Shown: one piece after another, positions 28,501 through 44,422 of the stretch
Position numbering within the stretch: the stretch's first letter is position 1
Layout: each line of letters opens with the position of its first letter
Assembly (NCBI GenBank): GCA_012295275.1
Contig: CM022670.1
Coordinates: 35,639,801 to 35,703,800, forward strand
DNA from: Chrysomallon squamiferum
Lineage: Eukaryota > Mollusca > Gastropoda > Neomphalida > Peltospiridae
Direction of reading: 5' to 3'
DNA: 64,000 nt
The notes under the pieces: generated by a model
The model's database searches: none
What the model was told of the DNA's origin: nothing
The model's input: the letters and a program-made list of their open reading frames with translations, nothing else
Program-made: the position numbers and the translations under genes

Positions 28501-31440
28501 TGCATGCATGTTTATAACAACACAACTGTACAATCACTACTACTGCATGTTTTAACAACACAACACAATCACTGCATGTTTATAACAACTGTACAATCAC
28601 AAATCACTACCACTGCAGGTTTATAACAACACAACTGTACAATCACTACCACTGCATGTTTATAACAACACAACTGTACAATCACTACCACTGCATGTTT
28701 ATAACAACACAACTGTACAATCACTACTGCATGTTTATAACAACACGCATGTACAATCACTACCACTGCATGTTTATAACATCACATCATAGAGATACTG
28801 AAAGAATGGGATTTTTCAGAATATAAAAAACTGCACATTTCATGATTAGAATTACTGGTTTTGTTTATCAAATTTGATTATAGTAACTGGTCAGACTGAA
28901 ACAGTATCTGTGGTGATAACCAGATGAAAATGAATTTAGAGGCTCTGTTTAATTTTGTAATAAACAAAATGAAAAATGCTCAAGATCTACACTGAACAGA
29001 CTAATTGAACTAATGATCATGCACAGATGCATGCAAAGATACTAATTTAAGGTAGGAAATTTAATTTTATTTTTATTCTTTATTTTTTTTTTTTTTTTTT
29101 TTTGCTTATTTGTACGTGGGTGTGCATGTGTGTATGTGTATTGTTTTGTTTTGTTTATTTATTGTTGTTTTTATTCAGATAAAGACAATAACAACTCTTG
29201 CTCAAGAGATTACAAAAAAATAATGTCCATCATTTATAATATAATACAATTTTATACACAGTAAATGATACATCACATCAACAATTGATAACATTTATAT
29301 GAAGTAATTAATATGGTAAATATCAGATCTTTTCATGTCAACAATATTTTAGCTAAACAACTAAGATCTTATATTTTCAAACCCTACTGGATTAGCAAAA
29401 TGATGTAATTTAAAAAAAAAAAAAAAATATTTGAAACAACTTTTTGGTTTTCTGTTATCAGATTTCTGTAACTGACATTGAATATATAATTGCTTGAAAG
29501 GCAAAGTAAGCAACAAAGCCAAACAAATATATACACAGACCTTTAAATAAGCATCCCAGAATAATTTATCTCTTCAAAACTGAGGTGGGCATCTGTATTT
29601 AGCAAAATTTGAACTGTGGTTGAAGTAGATAATACCGAAATATCAAACTGGATTGATAAAAATGATATGATGTGGACTTTAGAGATTAATGTATCTTCAC
29701 AACAAAGTGTGTGTGTGTGTGTGTGTGTGAGAAAAATAACAAATTAAACTGTAGAAGAATATACAAAATTAGGTAACTATAGTAACTGCAGAAACAGATT
29801 GCTTTATCTGCAAAATATCTCCTTTAAATATCTTTATCAGAATTCAAATTATTTTAAAAGTTATAACATTCTTCAAACAATGACAACAGAATTCGGTACA
29901 TAACACACATTATATAGACCCTATGAAATGTAATATAAGTAATTTCAGGAAATGGAAAAGGGCAAAGGTCGTGACTGAGATAATAAACATATTTAATCTT
30001 GCAGTTGTTAAATTTATTTATGAAAAGATATGTTTCAGTGTCGTTGCAGTCATTTATGTAAAACTTGCGTCCTGATTAAATGAATTTAAAAAAGAAAATG
30101 GACAACAATAAATCTAAATATGCCAAAAACCTATTTTTCACATAAGAACCATTAAAACAATTTTTTACCACTAAGGTAATATTAGTTACCTTACAGTCCT
30201 AATCTGTCAGTAACAATATGTTTTTTTAGCAGGAGAGAAATGTGATTTTTCTTTTTTGTATTATTATTATTATATCTAACCTGATATATGCAAGTTTTAA
30301 CAATGGCTGATGCACTATTTCAGAAAGGATGGGATGAATAACAGAGGTATATATATATTCTTTCCAGATGAAATATGATTCTCTATAAAGAAGGAAACAA
30401 ATATTAGGTGAAAAAAACACTGGACTTACACTGCTAAACCTGTGTGTGTTTAAAACATGGAGAAAAAATATGTTAAGTAATTTTCCACAGAAAGCAGTAA
30501 AATGAAATACTGACATATTGCTGTTTATAATTAATTACAGACAGCAAACTCACCTATGCTACTCATGACAGGTGCAGAGAAAAAATGTCTTAAAAGAAAA
30601 AAGGCTACTTCACTGGTATGTAATTTTTATATACAAAATTAGCTTCATTACAAACTTAAAAAAAGAAAAAGCCATAATTCAAAAAGAACTGGGAGGGGGA
30701 ACACAACATATTTCTCCTGGATTTGTGTAATTATTATATATATATAATTATTATTATGTCTTCCATACACAAATAGAAATTATCAATGAAAGTGTAATTT
30801 TTAACGACAGTTTGCAATCAGCCAGAATAAAAATATTTTTATTTCTGGGCTTTTAAGAAACAAGAGCAATACAAAAAACTGGACGAAAATTTTTTTAGCT
30901 ATGTTGTAATCCATCCAGCATACACCAGGATATACAAAACTAGCTATATGGTAAATGAATCTAGGTGTAATCAAAGGAGAGGTAAAGCATGAAAATACAG
31001 CAAGCTTTTAAAGAACAGTAAATCCCACCTGACTATATTAGACGGTATAAAGCACACCTGTTTTTATAATCAAGATGGATGAAAAAGAAAAAGAAAAAAG
31101 ATAAAAATATAAGGTAAATCAGAGAGAAATCTATCATGTTTACCCTTTTTCACCAAATACAAAATATTAAAAATATATAGATGTGTAATGTGTAAATACT
31201 TCAATACAGAAAATCTATAATTCCAGTCACATGTATTTGATTACAATAAAACAGTTCAAGCAAATGAGTGCACAGGGTGACGTGTGTTTATATTAATAAT
31301 TCACTCTGAATAAAAATACATAAGCAGGGATTAATGTTTATTAATGTGTATATAACTCTGTGTGTGTGTGTGTGTGTGTGTGAAAAATACACACCATGTA
31401 ATTTTATATATATGTATACATATGTATGTGTATATATATA

Positions 31441-31498
<58 letters not shown>

Positions 31499-32556
31499 CA
31501 AAGATTTCTCAGACAGAAAATGTTTCTGCATGAATGGGTGTGAGTGGGTGTGAATATATAACAATTTAACTACACAAATGTATATACATATATTAATATC
31601 TATATGTATGTATGTATGTTTGTACATATCTATGTATGTACAGGCATATAATTTACATGTGCATATATTGTTACAGCAAAGGGAAATGGCAAAAGGGGTT
31701 ATATGTCATGTATGTAAATGTGTTTGTATGTCTGTCTGTCTACATGTATAAGTGTACATCTGAAGACAGGCAGATATACACTTTTCCATAATCTTCTAGG
31801 ATTGTAAACACCATAGGAGTTGGGTAGTTAATTCTAAAATGTTATGTGAAATGGCAAAAAGTTTAAAATTTTTAATTTGCTTGATTCTCCTTTAAATTAC
31901 AGAGAAAAAAAAAAATGTGAGTTAAATGCCATGCCCTCACCACAACACACAATAAAAATTAAACAAACACAACAAACATGCAGGCACACAGCAATAACCT
32001 ACCTCACATATATTCTGTGTCCATATTTAGCTGAATTTAAAAAAGTACAAGTCAGTATAATTGTAGTTAATATTTAACATTCAGCTCTATGGAGGCAAAA
32101 ATATTTACTCTGTATATAGCATATACATTAAATAGAATATAACAGATAGATGGATAGATAGATCGATAGATAGATAGATAAACTTTTCATTAATTTATTT
32201 ATTCATTAATTTATTTATTTATTTAATTATTTATTTATTTATTTATTTATTTATATTTTTGGTATTTAATTACATTTTTATAAATTATTATTATTATTTA
32301 TTTTTCTATTTATATTTTCTTAAGTAAATTACTTATAACAGCTGTGTATGTGACACTCAGATTATCAGTGATCTATGGATGTACAGGTAAGATATGTAAA
32401 GTGCCTCCAGCTCTAAATATTACCATATCTGACAGACAAAACTCACTCAAGTTTGTATAAAAACAAACACTTTATAATAACTCAACATCTGATATTTTTG
32501 GTAATATGAAATGATGAGAATGACAATGTGGAAGATGATGATGATGATGATATTAT

Positions 32557-32621
<65 letters not shown>

Positions 32622-32671
32622 TATATATATATAAACTTAAATGGAATCTAGCTCTCTCTCTCTCTCTCTTT

Positions 32672-32734
<63 letters not shown>

Positions 32735-32818
32735 GCACACATAATTATTATTATTTTTTTTATTTTTTTTTAAATACAGCCTATTCAAATATACACACAC
32801 ACAAAAATGTAATAATAA

Positions 32819-32881
<63 letters not shown>

Positions 32882-33065
32882 ATTCAGTATCCCTATTAGT
32901 CGTGTTCCCGCTGGTAAGTCAATGAGAAATTAGTATGAACGACGTCTGCTACGAATCAACAGAAACCAGTTCAGGTAGCTGCAGCATCCCACCTCATTCG
33001 AAACGATCACAACGATATTTGGCAATATCCCCAAAACATGAAATGTAAATATGACTTACCGACAT
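3440..33065 (-). CDS. FYB/ADAP-like adaptor protein with helical SH3-like domain
   Basis: The FYB family are cytosolic adaptors that link SLP-76/SKAP complexes to actin and integrin control in vertebrate leukocytes; the role in an invertebrate is inferred. Exons, 5' to 3' on the minus strand: 33060-33065 (ATG TCG only), 17050-18115, 16225-16297, 15631-15713, 14992-15044, 13854-13900, 13135-13309, 12097-12171, 11765-11813, 11437-11474, 10835-10884, 10343-10460, 9936-10010, 9569-9728, 8741-8793. They join in phase to 707 codons. Residues about 3-357 are basic and proline-rich, with tandem KSPVPPPVKE-type decapeptides near 103-145 and a RRPANIDI block resembling the human FYB1 RPPNVDL motif. Acidic tyrosine motifs follow (EDLYDDVE, DQVYEEF, LEYDDC, EEYADVDDY), then Lys/Glu-rich helices. 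Residues about 637-707 form an hSH3 fold like that of FYB1, with VSKGAQVDIMRMNNNPTGK and WGYVESNNIQID. The 3' end is uncertain: two more exons (5071-5112, 3420-3457) would close the frame at TGA 3440-3442. PRAM1 or FYB2 are alternative family members. Confidence 0.8.
4710..4795. repeat. AATGAT / AAT microsatellite
   Basis: Reiterated AATGAT hexamers grade into AAT/ATA triplets, within a putative intron of the FYB-like gene. Confidence 0.9.
5071..5112 (-). other. Candidate penultimate exon of the FYB-like gene
   Basis: A pyrimidine-rich stretch and CTAG acceptor precede 42 bases that read VMDEFIIQLRTLHR in phase 0 and end at a weak GTCTGT donor. Joined directly to 3420-3457 in phase 0, the protein ends VTQRL-stop. 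Joined after the 8392-8429 exon in phase 2, the frame instead stays open (SWMSLLFSYELFI then SPKGCENCSVQE). Transcript data are needed to choose between these. Confidence 0.4.
6906..6986. repeat. Short direct duplication of about 36 bp
   Basis: The segment beginning AATTAATACTGAATAATTCA occurs twice back to back (about 6911 and 6953), separated by a few bases. Confidence 0.8.
7200..8175. repeat. TTTTA/TTTA-rich low-complexity tract
   Basis: Nearly 1 kb composed of imperfect TTTTA, TTTA and ACTTTA reiterations. The plus-strand frame at 7432-7629 is a by-product of this composition. It lies inside the 3' part of the FYB-like gene. Confidence 0.85.
8392..8429 (-). other. Candidate alternative 3' exon of the FYB-like gene
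   Basis: A 38-base segment lies between a TAG acceptor and a GTATCA donor, and it reads VMGVFGDSLKKI if joined in phase 0 to the hSH3 exon. It starts with the same GTCATGG as the candidate exon at 5071-5112. Together they may be alternative cassettes, because including both changes the reading phase of what follows. Only splice consensus and phase support it. Confidence 0.3.
11200..11420. repeat. TA and TG microsatellites beside FYB-like exon 10
   Basis: TA, CA and long TG runs end at 11420, only about 16 bases from the donor side of the 38-base exon 11437-11474. In the transcript this is a CA repeat near the 5' end of the intron. Open frames of CVCV or HTHT residues here are translations of the repeat. 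Confidence 0.95.
14024..14350 (-). mobile_element. 3' fragment of a non-LTR retrotransposon (RTE/CR1-like), decayed
   Basis: Read on the minus strand, this stretch gives a retrotransposon C-terminal type of sequence (YGYKCWTLR, then AEDSPRQKD), and in a shifted frame MWKQNDKAFTQQQDTMAGH. It is followed directly by a (TGA)n tail at about 14034-14056. A simple-repeat 3' tail is known for RTE-type elements. The frame break shows it is dead. It lies in the FYB-like intron between exons 13854-13900 and 14992-15044. Family assignment is by motif memory only. Confidence 0.5.
15725..16036. repeat. Minisatellite, about 12 units of about 27 bp
   Basis: Imperfect units of the form AGTAACAGTTTCACTTTATACACATTT run right up to the acceptor (15714-15716) of the FYB-like exon 15631-15713. 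Confidence 0.9.
16120..16178. repeat. TG microsatellite
   Basis: About 29 TG dinucleotides in the FYB-like intron just downstream (minus strand) of exon 16225-16297. Confidence 0.95.
16541..16576. repeat. Poly-T tract
   Basis: An uninterrupted run of about 36 T in the intron between exons 17050-18115 and 16225-16297. Confidence 0.95.
17687..17826 (-). repeat. Coding 30-bp repeat encoding proline decapeptides
   Basis: Inside the large FYB-like exon, about five 30-base units encode KSPVPPPVKE-like decapeptides with variations (SPLPPPVEE, SPVPPPVKE, SPVPPPVAG, SPAPPAVSK). Each carries a PxPPPV core suited to SH3 binding (inference). The 30-base length keeps the frame. Confidence 0.9.
18250..18520. 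repeat. CATA/TACA microsatellite region
   Basis: Degenerate ATACATAC tetranucleotide reiterations in intron 1 of the FYB-like gene. Frames on both strands here are repeat translations. Confidence 0.9.
19320..19907. mobile_element. Inverted-repeat element of 588 bp with TA target duplication (Tc1/mariner-type)
   Basis: The left end begins CAGTGGTACCTTGACTTACG and the right end is its imperfect reverse complement, ending CCAACTTACAAG-like and CCACTG. TA flanks both sides (19318-19319 and 19908-19909), as expected for Tc1/mariner superfamily insertion. No transposase frame is visible, so it is a non-autonomous copy. It sits in intron 1 of the FYB-like gene. Confidence 0.8.
22587..22766. mobile_element. 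Inverted-repeat element (MITE) of about 180 bp
   Basis: The left end CAGGGTGGCCCAAAACTAGG continues TTTACAG. The right end is the reverse complement with one mismatch over about 26 bases. TA precedes the left end; the right flank is TG, perhaps a mutated TA. There is no coding content. A TG/TATG microsatellite begins just outside the right end. Confidence 0.75.
24253..24491. mobile_element. Probable inverted-repeat DNA element (pogo/Tigger-like), about 240 bp
   Basis: The ends AAATATAGATACCAGACTGA and the reverse complement of GGTCTGATATCTATATTT match with a few mismatches. The subterminal TTATCCAGGAAGTCTGGATAA resembles pogo/Tigger-derived repeats. The exact boundary and target duplication are unclear. 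Confidence 0.45.
26611..28785. repeat. Minisatellite of 39-bp units, roughly 55 copies
   Basis: The unit reads TGCATGTTTATAACAACACA, then ACTGTACAATCACTACTAC or ...CACTACCAC. Most copies are exactly 39 bases, so reading frames stay open for long stretches: frames of 339-401 codons on the plus strand and 345 on the minus. Variants include CAGG for CATG, GAACAA for GTACAA and AACAGC for AACAAC. Short or deleted units cluster at 26890-27060 and 28075-28600. The array lies in intron 1 of the FYB-like gene. The periodic peptides (MFITTQLYNHYYC and others) are not credible proteins. Confidence 0.97.
32557..32875. repeat. AGT, CT, TA, AAT and AAAT microsatellite cluster
   Basis: Successive runs of (AGT)n at 32557-32621, CT, (TA)n at 32677-32731, (AAT)n and (AAAT)n, just inside intron 1 of the FYB-like gene, a few hundred bases after its first exon. 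Confidence 0.95.
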
Positions 33066-33500
33066 TTTGGCAGTTTTTTTTTACTCAGCGACTTTCAGGT
33101 GATAAAAATTATTTTATCTGACGCGATGAGTGAATGTAAACATCATATTTTATAACCGTGTCAACAGGATCGACAGTTCACAACTTATTGATTGCCAGCG
33201 TTAGGTCGATAGTACTTTTACACTTTAAAATAAAGTTACTGACTTCACTTTCCAAACAACCAAAAATAACGTGTCATCACATAACACACTGCCTTGTTAA
33301 CAGTAATATGTACGTTTCAGTTTTCCAGTTCTTCTGCGAAGTTCATTTGATTGCAACAGGCTAAAAAAAATGTTTCTTCCGTATTATGATACTGATTTAC
33401 ACCCCTTTCAGAAAATTTACTTCCTTGTTGGCCACGTGATTCGACGTCGCAAGCCACTCCGCTCAAGACCACCGAATCAAATTCGTTCCCACGACAGCGT
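33066..33500 (-). promoter_or_regulatory. Probable promoter / 5' UTR region of the FYB-like gene
   Basis: Upstream of the two-codon first exon the base composition becomes less AT-rich and CpG-containing, in contrast to its surroundings. It includes the E-box-like CCACGTGATTCGACGTCGC near 33433. No TATA box or start site can be placed with confidence. Confidence 0.4.
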
Positions 33501-38124
<4,624 letters not shown>

Positions 38125-38186
38125 TTTATTATTATTTGTATATAACAACACAGTATCACAATATCTCGAGTTTAATAATGATCACA

Positions 38187-40906
38187 CTAATAGCTAGCTT
38201 TTCTCATCTTCGTCAGCAGTTCTTCAGCTCTGTCACATGACCAGCCTGCGCCTTTCAGAGGTCCCTGCACTGCCTTTATGTAACAGTTAAGTAAACAACT
38301 TCCTATGTCATTTACTGGAAAATCTGGCATCATGTCAAACAAACCTTCTTGAACAGATTCACAGAACCAGTAACACATCTCTCCACAGTACATCATAGCC
38401 AGTAAGTGTGTGTCTGTATAGATACCTGAGTAGCAGCAGTAAAATTATTAATGATAAATAATTTAATAAGTAAATTAATTAATATGATATTTAAATATAT
38501 TTGACTAACTCTTGTTATAAAAACATAAGTGTTTTTTTTTAATTAAAAAAAGCAAATAAGATACAAAAGCTGTGATGACTATTCAATAAGCTACTATAGG
38601 TATATGTTGATCAGCTGAATGAGATTAGTTTTTTGTCCTTCCCTTGGGCAGGAAAGCACAAATTACAACTTTCAGTAAACTAGCTATAAAAACTGATAAC
38701 AAGAAACTAATCATTCAGCCTGTGTGTCTGGTCCAAACAAATGGTAATAATTGAGTTAAGCTGTATTTGTTTCCAATATAATTAAGTTTCTAACTTTTAA
38801 GACATATATATCTAATATATATGAAAATCTAACAAATGTGTGGATTATGTTTTTTAAATTTATCATTTTTCTGTTTTGTATTTATTAAGAAACTGTAAAA
38901 TACAGAATGTATTTTATATATATATATATATGTTCACACACACACACACGTATATACATAAAGATTACAGAAATCCTTTTTTGCAGTTTGAGATATAACA
39001 TTACTAAAATGTTAAGTGTCATGGGTGTCAAAGTCTGCCTAAGAATGGCATTAAACATATTCTACATCTATCTTACCAAAATTCAAAAGTAAATACTGAC
39101 AAATCTTGAAAACCTAAAAGATGAAAAGGTAGCAGAAACCATCCCATCAATACCTGATTTACCCAATTAACAAAATAATTTTATTTAAATTTTTAAAGTT
39201 TTTAAAGGAAGAAATATTTTACTTGATGACATACTCTATATGTTTTAATCTGTTTTGCATTGTATTACAGGTATGTTTGAAGATCATACACATAATAAGA
39301 GCAGAAACCCACTTCTGACACGTAATTAGCATCAATGGAGATTTTTTTATGCAGTCTTTCAATAATCATTCAGAAGACATTTGCTGGAGTGGAAAATAAA
39401 ACACAGTGTGTGCTTTTGAGTTTGTGAAAACTGTGAGGTTTTAGTTGAGTTTGTGAAAACAGAGTTCAGGTGAGTTTGTGAAAACTGTGAGGTTTTAGTT
39501 GAGTTTGTGAAAACAGAGAGTTCGGGTTGGTTTGTGAAAACAGAGAGTTCAGGTGAGTTTGTAAAAACAGGGAGAGTTCTGGTGAGTTTGTGAAAACTGA
39601 AAGTGTTCAGGCGAGTTTGTAAAAACAGGGAGAGTTCTGGTGAGTTTGTGAAAACTGAAAGTGTTCAGGCAAGTTTGTAAAAACAGAGAGAGTTCAGGTG
39701 AGTTTGTTACAAACCTGATTTTATTAGCTGAAGAGTGTCATCAGTCTGAAGTTCACACCGAGATAATTCTTTGTGGTCAGAGCCACGAACATTTAGCATC
39801 TGTTTTAGATATGATATTCCATCATAAAGGTCCTTTAACAAAAGACAGAGAGAGAAAAAATGTGTAATATTAACTGATGCACTTTGTAGTGTAACCATTG
39901 AAATAAGAACAAATGGGCTAAAAACATATTACTTTGTGACATGATAATAAAGTACATCTATTAAATAATGGAAAACAGCATAAGCCACCATTTTTCCTTT
40001 CTAAAACAAATAACCTACACTGCAGCATTTCCATGTTTTCAGTCTGGGTGATTTTGTGTGTATATTTTTGTGTGTGTATGTGTGTTTGTGAAATAATATC
40101 CCAATATATTTTTAAACTCTCAGCCTCTACATATCTTAGCAATGTTGTTATATTATCAGTATTCTTTATTATCATCAAAGCTTGATCAAAACTTAGTGAA
40201 AATTTTGGTTAAAAGTTAAAAAATTAAAAGAAAGTTCCATAATTGGTCTGATTATTGGCACTATAAAATAGTTATTTATTCACTTATATTTTAAGACTAC
40301 GGGCTGGATATTTCACAAACATGGCTTAGTAAATAAAATACATTTTATTATTAATAGAGTGTGCACAAGGCAGTAAACAAACAAAAATAACAGTAGTTTT
40401 AAAATTAAGCAATGTTTAAGAATAATTATGATAATAATATACTAACTTGCCTGAATTCCTGAGAATATCTCTTGACGCGTTTTTTATCTGGAATCACTTG
40501 ATGGCAGTACATGTACAGCAGTGCACCTTTCCTCCACAAAATAACTTCAAATATTTCTACACCCAGAGTGTCAGCAGGCTAAAAGAAATAAAATCACCAA
40601 TTAATTAATTACATTACATTACATTACATTACATTACAAGGAAATAATCTTAAAATTGGTAATTGCTAAACGTTTAATTTTTATGTAAGAAAACATAATA
40701 ATAACCTAACAGAGATATAAACATTTAGTAAACTGAAAACATATCTTTATGTTTCCACTAGATTTTCTAATTAGAAAATTATATACCTCAACATCTGGAA
40801 AAGTTTTCTTGGCCACTGACAAAATGTTGTCAAAGTAATCTGTATATAAAAAAAATATATATATATATATTATGTATAGACACACACAAACACACACACA
40901 CACACA

Positions 40907-40938
<32 letters not shown>

Positions 40939-41642
40939 TTACTTTTACTACTTTAAAGGAAAATGGAGGATATATGTAAATACTGTTTCCATTATTATAT
41001 ACACTCACAATCTAAAAGTTTCAAAAGGTAAATATTTTTCTAATTCTCACATGGTTCTTGAAGTGATTCAAATTATGTTTTCAAAATATCAAAAATATTT
41101 TATTTGGTTATATGAGATAAATAAAAAGAATTTAAATTTTCAATATTTCAAATTGTAAAATGTGTTGTTGTGGTTGTTGTTAAAGCCACATATATAAAAC
41201 ACCATTATTCATTTGCATCCATTTTTGAAATAAGTTATTTTTCTTTTATGTTCAAGGAATTCTAAACTCACTCACTGAAAATATTTCTTATTCTGGTTTT
41301 GGCTGTTTGCTCAGGAAAATCTTCTTCCACAAGTTGGGTTTCATCAATGTATGTAAAGTCTAACACTATCTGCAATTAATGATAATTAATTAAAAAAAAA
41401 AAAATTATATGAATTTCACGCAGCTAATGGTTTAAAAGAAAGAAAAAAAAATGAATATCTAAATAATAATTATTCAAACTGTACTATGTTTGAAAACATT
41501 AAAATATAAGATTACTAAAGGCAGATAATTCACATAGTTGTATCAGCAATTAATAGTAAATTTACTCATTATGTGTACTGCATTATATTTTTGATTTGTT
41601 TTTAATTTTTGGTGACTTTTTATTTATTTGAGGCTGCTGTTC

Positions 41643-41695
<53 letters not shown>

Positions 41696-41999
41696 GGAAA
41701 TCTCAGCACAAAATTAAGGGTTTTTGGATTTTAAAAACCAAAATTAGATCTGATATCATTTACCTGAGCATATTCCTGAATAATTTGTTTAGCTATTTCT
41801 TCACCACTTGCTTTTAAGTTAAACTGTTCTGTTTTGTCTCTAAGCTTTCTGCACTTGGTCTTGCATAATTCATAGGCCTGATGCCCTTCATCTTTTATTG
41901 AAAATGGAATTAAAGTAGATTATTTTAATCATCAGTAAATAATTTTTAATTTGAGACACTAGCAAAAAAAACATAATAATAATAAAAAAAAACAATTAA

Positions 42000-42044
<45 letters not shown>

Positions 42045-42374
42045 AGATCAAACGACTGAATTTAATATAAATCTAATAAAATCCTTTGCAATGTAAGGGA
42101 AGTAATTCTGTCCTGATCTGGAAGTGGTAGCAGTTCATACTTATAGTTATAAAAGAACCACGCCCACTTTGTGTAATCATACATCTATTTGTGTAAATAT
42201 ACACTGTTGGCTTAACAAAACTAACACATCTTTTCTAGGTGCTTCATTTGTTAAATTAAAGTGAAAATTCTCACCGGACGATGAGCTGTTACATTTAATC
42301 ATAAAATCACTGAAAGTTTTTACGGCAAATGTCAAATCAACAATGCCAGACAAATCATTTGTGGAGGCAGCCAT
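38187..42374 (-). CDS. RIMOC1: RIMOC1 orthologue (RAB7A-interacting MON1-CCZ1 complex subunit)
   Basis: RIMOC1 (formerly C5orf51) associates with the MON1-CCZ1 guanine-exchange complex and RAB7A in late endosome traffic and mitophagy. Seven exons: 42275-42374 (ATG 42372-42374), 41764-41891, 41276-41369, 40787-40839, 40447-40578, 39715-39832, 38187-38413 (stop 38187-38189). They join in phase to 283 residues, close to the human protein. Diagnostic blocks, compared with the human sequence from memory, are LDFTYIDETQLVEEDFPE, WRKGALLYMYCH, LYDGISYLKQMLNVR, SDTHLLAMMYCGEMCYWF and VQGPLKG. All junctions are GT-AG; exon 5 uses the donor CAA|GTTAGT. A likely poly(A) signal follows 57 bases after the stop (AATAAA, minus strand, 38125-38130). 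No break was seen. Confidence 0.92.
39418..39712. repeat. Minisatellite, about 11 units of 27-31 bp, abutting a splice site
   Basis: Imperfect units like GAGTTTGTGAAAACAGAGAG followed by TTCAGGT start after 39417. They run into the 5' splice site (39714/39715) of the RIMOC1 exon 39715-39832, so the first bases of that intron are part of the repeat pattern. Confidence 0.9.
40858..40937. repeat. TA and CA microsatellites
   Basis: TA then CA runs immediately upstream (transcript sense) of the RIMOC1 exon 40787-40839. Confidence 0.95.
41641..41695. repeat. ATT microsatellite
   Basis: About 18 ATT/TTA triplets in a RIMOC1 intron. Confidence 0.95.
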
Positions 42375-42492
42375 CTTTATTTCGCTTTGGGTAAATTCCA
42401 CCAGATAAACATGACTTAAAATAGAAGGAAAAATAAAAACTATAATCATAATATTGAATTAAAAACAACGACAACAACAACCACAAAATAAA

Positions 42493-42539
<47 letters not shown>

Positions 42540-44240
42540 AATAAATAAATAATTTAATCTATTCCACCATAATTTTTTTAAATATTTTATATTTAATATC
42601 TTACAGGAATTGCCAGGAATTTATTTTTATAATTTATTTTCATAAAATTAAGAAAACATATTTCTCTATGGGTAATTCAGTTATCTGTTTGTTTATTTAT
42701 TTAAATATATACAATCATGTTCTTTTAGGTCCCTTTTTCCTCATTATATAAATAAAATCATTTGCTAAATTTTACCGTTGAAAAGGGAAAATCTGGCATT
42801 GTATAAATTAATAAAGACATTATAATAATGCGTTACTGCTTCATAAAATAATAGTTATGATAATTATCGAAACTAATTAATTTCATTTAATTTACTACAG
42901 TATCTTAATTACTAGCTAGCGGTATTTGGGTGGGGGTATTTTGAAAAAATAAAAGATCAAGCTATTTTAGATTACCCTGTTAAAAAAAAAAAAAATAATA
43001 ATGAAAAAAAAAAAAAGAACTGTAAGCGAGATACAGTATTGTGTTTCCTGTGAACTTCGACTTGTTATTATTAATTTTAAGAAATACAAGTAATTAATAT
43101 CTACTAACATTCACTTACATTCATTTAATAAAACGGAATACTGACGTATCTAAGAATGTCGTATATCATGGCTTTTAATATCGACTGCACAGGCTTTTGA
43201 CAGTCTTCAGATCTGAAATTTCACAATGCTCTTGTGTAATACTACATAAATATTTTTAAAAATACTTTCGTTGTTATTATTCAAGTGTATCTAGCCACGC
43301 CCACAAAACAAACGGATAAACGACTCTATATCAAAGCTGACAGCCTCAAGAATAATAGATATTTCAGTGCTGGGATATCTCTGTCAACAGATCAACAGGA
43401 ATTACAAGTCTCGAGGCGTGAGAAAAAGTCGTGACACACACAACCTCTTATCAGTCTATTACTTTATATAATAAAACGTACTGTAATAAAAAGTCATAAA
43501 AGCAGCAGGGGTTTGATGTTATTACGCGACTCCATTATCCTTCTTCTTCATAATAAAATTTATTTCATCTTGAAAACAATATCCACCAAATAAATAACAA
43601 ATCCCTAATCTAAAGTCCTGCAGAAGTCCCATTATAATGTTATTCTGAGTTTCGTTGTGTGTATATGCAAATGTAAAGTTAAATGGTAGAGACGCACATC
43701 TTTATTCATTTTAAGAAGAGCTATTAAGTTATTCAGGGGTATATTGCATTTCGTTTTACATCACTTAATACGTCTTTCGTTTTACTTTTTATATTATTTT
43801 CTATTTTGTATTTATTTTTGTATTTTAATTTTTATTGTTATTTTATTGTTATTATTTGTTAGGTTTGCTTTGTTCTTTATCTGATTTGTTGTTGTTTTTA
43901 TAACATTCTTTCAACCAGAAATATAAAAATGGTAAAGAAATGGAAGGAAACAGTTTGAAATATTATTTGTTTATTAAATAAATATGATTACATTCCACGA
44001 AAGATATGGTACCTTTTATGATACTGAACACATCAGGTTTCATTCATACACTCGCATTTGTATACAGTGGCTAATAAAAAACACACTTCGCTTACAAAGT
44101 CTGATATATTCTCAAACAATATAACGCAATTATATACATAAACCCAGTTAATATATGAAATGCACTTTTTATTTATAAAAACGTTCTTAAATAATATTAT
44201 AAATCAAACTGAAGCTTGAAGCTAGCCTCATGAACGGTAT
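42375..44240. other. Intergenic region between RIMOC1 and the GAREM-like gene
   Basis: Contains the RIMOC1 upstream side, AAT/AAAT microsatellites at 42484-42552 and otherwise AT-rich sequence. No coding sequence was recognised. The 43140-43460 part is less AT-rich and may hold the RIMOC1 promoter or a 5' UTR exon, which I could not define. Confidence 0.5.
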
Positions 44241-44422
44241 TTTATTTTTATTGCATTTAATGTCCAGCATTTAATATAAACCTTGTAGAATTGCATTTAA
44301 AACACACAGATATTGCACATTATATTATATTATGTTTCAGAAACAATTTAAATTTGTAAAAAAAAAAAAAAAATGGGATGGGGAATGCTCGAAAATATAT
44401 GTAAATCTGTTTATGTACAAAA

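Noticed and set aside
26548-28766. Long open frames of up to 401 codons on both strands
   Set aside because: They are translations of the 39-base minisatellite; a unit divisible by three keeps frames open. The peptides are purely periodic.
26611-28785. CRISPR-like array
   Set aside because: There are no unique spacers between repeats, the units are contiguous, and the genome is eukaryotic.
40442-40452. A GC-AG intron in RIMOC1 (AG|GCAAGT donor)
   Set aside because: It puts the next exon out of phase, while CAA|GTTAGT four bases further gives the correct phase and QEFRQ-DLYDGISYL.
42140-43310. Repeated CCACGCCCAC as a regulatory element
   Set aside because: Only two occurrences more than 1 kb apart; too little to claim a site.
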